From Hyphomicrobium sp. (lineage in GTDB: Bacteria > Pseudomonadota > Alphaproteobacteria > Rhizobiales > Hyphomicrobiaceae), in the NCBI GenBank assembly GCA_030609245.1, contig JAUWCP010000106.1:1-7695 (forward strand): 7,695 bases of DNA. The letters run 5' to 3'. Below the pieces are notes generated by a model. The model searched no databases. It saw nothing but the letters and a program-made list of their open reading frames with translations, and was not told where the DNA came from. A program made the position numbers and the translations under genes. How positions within the stretch are numbered: position 1 is the first letter of the stretch; each line of letters opens with the position of its first letter. Positions 5,594 to 7,695 of this stretch are shown here, piece after piece.

Positions 5594-5608
5594 CGGTAAA
5601 CATTACCG
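5594..5608. promoter_or_regulatory. Inverted repeat upstream of pccA
   Basis: CGGTAA (5594-5599) and TTACCG (5603-5608) form a perfect 6-bp inverted repeat around ACA, 89 bp before the pccA start. Its size and position fit an operator for a regulator of pccA. I cannot assign a regulator and saw no clear -35/-10 pair beside it. Confidence 0.4.
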
Positions 5609-5644
5609 CACCCGAAGTTAAGTTGGTGATACTGCGTAAGGTTA

Positions 5645-5663
5645 GCTTGGCCCAATGCCAAGC
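5645..5663 (-). terminator. Hairpin downstream of the duplicated helical-protein gene
   Basis: GCTTGGC (5645-5651) and GCCAAGC (5657-5663) are perfect 7-bp inverted repeats with a 5-nt loop, 50 bp past the stop of the gene ending at 5713. No T-run follows on the minus strand, so if it terminates transcription it does so weakly. Otherwise it may lie in the leader or promoter region of pccA. Confidence 0.3.
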
Positions 5664-5712
5664 GCCAAGACCGCCCGCGTCGCAACGCCGCGTTTTGGAA
5701 GAAATTGTGGCT

Positions 5713-6720
5713 TTAGGCGGCCTGCGAAAGCCGATCCACCGTGGCCTGGAGATCGGGATGGATATTGGGGCTTTCCTTTTTCAGGTAAGCTACGAGTGCG
5801 GCCTCGTTGGGCGTCAAGTGTCCATCACGGCCTATGCGCTCGCACAGCCACTCAGCCTCAGCCGCCGTGATCACCTCGTTGGTGATGATCTCGATTCGCT
5901 GATGCTCCAGCCGGGCAAGGGCGCGCTCCTCTGGCGACTGATCGTGATAGGCCCCACGCACGGCGTCGAGGCTCGTGGTCACCATGGCCGACAGCATGGC
6001 GCCGGGGGACAGCTCACCGCGATCGGCTAGCCACCTCTCGCGCCGCAAAGCTTCCTCGCGGGTCGGAACCATCTGACCCGAAGCCGCCATGACCACGTTG
6101 GCGACGGCCTTGACAAAGAGATCCGTCCAGGCCGGGTTCGGCTCGGCGTCGGCCGTAGCGTCATTGATGTCAAAGAGCACCTCGGCCTCAGCTCGGGTTA
6201 CGGCCACGTTGCCGTCACCACCGAAGGCGTACAGCATGCGGCGCACCAACTCGACCTCGGACTCGCTAATCTGGCCCTTGGGAGGCGACTGGTCGGGACG
6301 AAGGGGACCTTCGCCCTCAATGACTGCGGCTTTCACCTGCTCCAGCGCGAAGCGGACCAGATTGACGGGCGACCAGCGGGCCTTTTCAAGCACGTTAACG
6401 AGGAGACCCACCTCCGTCTTGCGCTTAACCTTGCCGTCCCGGGTGATATGGGCAATCAGCCACTTGGCGTTTTCCGCGGTCAGATACCCTTCAGGCTCGG
6501 TCTGGTCGACGATGTGGTCGGTGACCGCCGCGATGAAGAAATCGACCCAGGAGGGGTCTTGCACGCGGCAGGCATCGTTTATAGCGAACAGCGACTCGGC
6601 TTCTTCGGCCGAAATCACGTCATCATCGTAGAACGCTGCCCTGAATCTGAGGACATCGACATCCTTGATGCTGCCCCGCTTCATGATCTCGTCGACCGAA
6701 ATCGACTTCAACAACCCCAT
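5713..6720 (-). CDS. Uncharacterised helical protein with internal duplication and DG-loop motifs
   Basis: I recognise no named family. The 335-aa protein is predicted soluble, acidic and helix-rich, with no signal peptide or membrane segment. It contains an A-B-A'-B' duplication. Unit A (about 23-71, E-A-E-S-L-F-A-I-N-D-A then W-V-D-F-F-x-x-A-V) matches A' (about 158-211, E-A-E-V-L-F-D-I-N-D-A then W-T-D-L-F-x-x-A-V). Unit B (about 77-126, G-Y-L-T-x-E-N-A-K-W-L then R-D-G-K-V) matches B' (about 279-325, x-V-I-T-A-A-E-A-E-W-L then R-D-G-H-L-T-P-N-E). Recurrent [DG]-x-[LIV]-[ST]-x-x-E turns between helices recall TerB-like or degenerate EF-hand folds, but that is analogy only. ATG 6720 is chosen over TTG 6726 and GTG 6723 because GGGG lies 6 nt before it. 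It is same-strand with pccA, 207 bp away. Confidence 0.85.
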   Translation of the reverse strand: MGLLKSISVDEIMKRGSIKDVDVLRFRAAFYDDDVISAEEAESLFAINDACRVQDPSWVDFFIAAVTDHIVDQTEPEGYLTAENAKWLIAHITRDGKVKRKTEVGLLVNVLEKARWSPVNLVRFALEQVKAAVIEGEGPLRPDQSPPKGQISESEVELVRRMLYAFGGDGNVAVTRAEAEVLFDINDATADAEPNPAWTDLFVKAVANVVMAASGQMVPTREEALRRERWLADRGELSPGAMLSAMVTTSLDAVRGAYHDQSPEERALARLEHQRIEIITNEVITAAEAEWLCERIGRDGHLTPNEAALVAYLKKESPNIHPDLQATVDRLSQAA

Positions 6721-6853
6721 CACCAACCCCGCAATTGAATCAAAAAACCTGTATCCCGAGCATAGGAAACCTGCCTTACCAATTGGCTAACGGCTGCTCC
6801 ATTGCGGCGCGAACGTGTGGAACGGGCCCTTTGTAGCGATTGGGAGCAAGAAG

Positions 6854-6879
6854 AAGGGGCCGCTTGGGAGCGGCCCCTT
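6854..6879 (-). terminator. Rho-independent terminator of the basic secreted-protein gene
   Basis: AAGGGGCCGC (6854-6863) and GCGGCCCCTT (6870-6879) form a perfect 10-bp stem with a 6-nt loop, 34 bp past the stop at 6913. On the minus strand it is followed by a pyrimidine-rich CTTCTTGCT stretch, and flanking AGCAA/TTGCT can extend the base of the stem. It probably separates this gene from the next one at 6720. Confidence 0.75.
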
Positions 6880-6912
6880 GCCGTTTGCTTGCAGGGGCAA
6901 AAGTGGAGGATT

Positions 6913-7251
6913 TTACAGTCCGAAGCGCGGCAGCCACCTAACGCGACGCCAACTGTCGTACGTTTCGTTATTGATGTGCGTCTTGGCCTCATACTGAAGC
7001 CGTTGCAGCTCCTTGCGCTCCGAATAGCTCAGGCGGCCATCTGCCCGGTATTTGGCTTTCAGGCGGGTGATTTTGTGTTGCTCTGCGCGAAGCTTCAAGC
7101 CTTCGAACCACGTGATCGAACCGCTCTGACGCCCAGACTCGATGCGCTTGGCCTGCCAGTTCTGACGCGAATCAATGCTGGTGCTGTGGGCAGACGCGGC
7201 GGCTGTAGTTGCAATCAGCAAACTTGCAGCGATCAAACCAATCTTAGTCAT
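6913..7251 (-). CDS. Small basic secreted protein of unknown function
   Basis: The 112-aa product starts MTKIGLIAASLLIATTAAAS and has a clear Sec signal peptide with an A-S-A cleavage site after residue 21. The mature part of about 90 residues is very basic and predicted mostly helical. It includes the patterns R-I-E-S-G-R-x-S-G-x-I-T-W-x-E and Y-R-A-D-G-R-L-S-Y-S-E-R-K-E-L. I recall similar small exported proteins as frequent, uncharacterised members of Hyphomicrobiales genomes. The A-D-G-R-L-S-x-x-E loop looks like an EF-hand loop without its first acidic ligand, so calcium binding is doubtful. Two ATGs (7254 and 7251) are adjacent; GAGAGG is 3 nt before the first and 6 nt before the second, which favours 7251. 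It lies between the pccB remnant and the duplicated helical protein, on the same strand, with its own terminator. Confidence 0.85.
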   Translation of the reverse strand: MTKIGLIAASLLIATTAAASAHSTSIDSRQNWQAKRIESGRQSGSITWFEGLKLRAEQHKITRLKAKYRADGRLSYSERKELQRLQYEAKTHINNETYDSWRRVRWLPRFGL

Positions 7252-7281
7252 CATAGACCTCTCTTCTTCCTCGGTTTGTGA

Positions 7282-7302
7282 GACCAGCCCCGGCGGGGGG
7301 TC
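7282..7302. other. GC-rich hairpin after the pccB stop
   Basis: CCCC (7288-7291) pairs with GGGG (7295-7298) and GACC (7282-7285) with GGTC (7299-7302), with a two-base AG bulge. It lies between the pccB stop and the next minus-strand gene, about 105 bp past the stop. No T-run follows, so terminator function is uncertain; it could lie in the leader of the downstream gene. Confidence 0.3.
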
Positions 7303-7406
7303 CGTCTCGTCTTGATGAGGAGAAGATGCGCAAGTGCGATTGAACCCACACTGAATGCAGGTTACAGGGCGCGTTCATGTGGCCAATATGCGCTCCAGCG
7401 AAGGCC

Positions 7407-7592
7407 TTACAACGGAATATTGTCGTGCTTCTTCCAGGGATTCTCGACATGCTTGTCGCGCAGCATGTTGAGCGCGCGGCAGATGCGCCGGCGCGTATTG
7501 CGCGGCGGAATCACATCGTCGATGTAACCGCGCTCTGCTGCCACAAACGGGTTGGCGAACCGCTTTTCATACTCCGCGATGCGCATATCCAT
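7407..7592 (-). pseudogene. pccB: Propionyl-CoA carboxylase beta subunit, C-terminal 61 codons only
   Basis: The last 61 codons match the C-terminus of PccB, the carboxyltransferase subunit: F-A-N-P-F-V-A-A-E-R-G-Y-I-D-D-V-I, then T-R-R-R-I-x-R-A-L-x-M-L-R, ending in N-P-W-K-K-H-D-N-I-P-L. That ending is highly characteristic of acyl-CoA carboxylase beta chains. A full PccB is about 510 aa. Upstream, this frame reaches a TAA at 7605-7607, only 12 bp before the Met codon at 7592. None of the three minus-strand frames from there to the window edge resembles the expected preceding segment (the A-V-M-G-A-K-G-A-V-E-I-I-F-R region). So the gene is broken near 7592-7607. Possible causes are an insertion or rearrangement, or a sequence join at the edge. 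PccA needs an intact PccB, which must be elsewhere if the enzyme works. Confidence 0.8.
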
Positions 7593-7600
7593 TGCTCCAC

Positions 7601-7695
7601 GTGCTTATCCTGACCGCGATAGTAGTAGCCGTAGCAACACTCGCGGTTGCCCTCGCTCTCGTAATAAGTATGTATGAGGAATACGGGACGATAGA
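7601..7695 (+). other. Edge fragment encoding a possible membrane helix
   Basis: A plus-strand frame is open from GTG at 7601 to the window edge (31 codons). It reads V-L-I-L-T-A-I-V-V, then an Ala/Val/Leu-rich run of about 14 residues, then M-Y-E-E-Y-G-T-I. The 23 or so hydrophobic residues followed by charged ones look like one membrane-spanning helix. No Shine-Dalgarno precedes the GTG, and the frame is also open further left across the pccB remnant, so the start is unknown. It could be a real gene brought in at the breakpoint, or chance. Confidence 0.25.

Noticed and set aside
5356..6030. 224-codon plus-strand frame spanning the pccA start and the next gene
   Set aside because: It overlaps two well-supported minus-strand genes and their intergenic region, has no recognisable motif, and looks like a GC-driven open frame.
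6089..6738. Plus-strand Ser/Thr-rich frames opposite the duplicated helical protein
   Set aside because: The internal duplication is coherent only in the minus-strand frame; these are shadows.
7312..7613. Short plus-strand frames over the pccB remnant
   Set aside because: They are antisense to a clearly PccB-like C-terminus and show no motif or ribosome site.
7595..7695. Simple frameshift as the explanation of the pccB break
   Set aside because: I translated all three minus-strand frames to the edge, and none gives the conserved PccB segment expected before this C-terminus. A one- or two-base indel does not explain it.

Overview
The window looks like chromosomal DNA of an alphaproteobacterium, most likely of the order Hyphomicrobiales. 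The grounds are moderately high GC, the gene neighbourhood (propionyl-CoA carboxylase genes with small secreted proteins between them, and an acylphosphatase downstream) and protein sequence style. I cannot place it to genus. Eight protein genes are complete or nearly so, one is an edge fragment, one is a broken gene remnant, and there is one tRNA.

Layout. Positions 1-252 (-) hold the N-terminal 84 codons of a tyrosine-recombinase integrase cut by the left edge. It reads away from the 3' end of a tRNA-Leu(GAG) gene at 343-429 (-). This is the classic arrangement of an integrative element inserted at a tRNA, and the element body should lie to the left of the window. Two tandem 11-bp palindromes lie just upstream of the integrase start. 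lipB (610-1368, +), the octanoyltransferase of lipoic acid synthesis, follows and ends at a strong hairpin terminator. Converging on it are two minus-strand genes: a lysine/alanine-rich histone H1-like protein made of hexapeptide repeats (1812-2009) and a small secreted protein with a Cys-X3-Cys pair (1429-1779). Divergent from them is an HdfR-like LysR regulator (2186-3034, +), with a perfect 19-bp palindrome just before its start.

Positions 3042-7592 (-) are a propionyl-CoA carboxylase neighbourhood read right to left: a pccB C-terminal remnant, a basic secreted protein, an internally duplicated helical protein of unknown function, pccA (biotin carboxylase, BT domain and biotin carrier in one 672-aa chain) and acylphosphatase. 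PccA and PccB together convert propionyl-CoA to methylmalonyl-CoA, but here only the last 61 codons of pccB are recognisable. Its frame meets a stop at 7605-7607, and the DNA beyond does not resemble pccB in any frame. That is either a real rearrangement or insertion, or a chimeric sequence end.

I did not find a clear, previously undescribed multi-gene system. The most worthwhile leads are the tRNA-Leu integration site with its palindromes, the broken pccB junction, the two uncharacterised proteins between pccB and pccA that share a DG-x-L-[ST]-x-x-E-type motif, and the LysR palindrome beside the H1-like gene.
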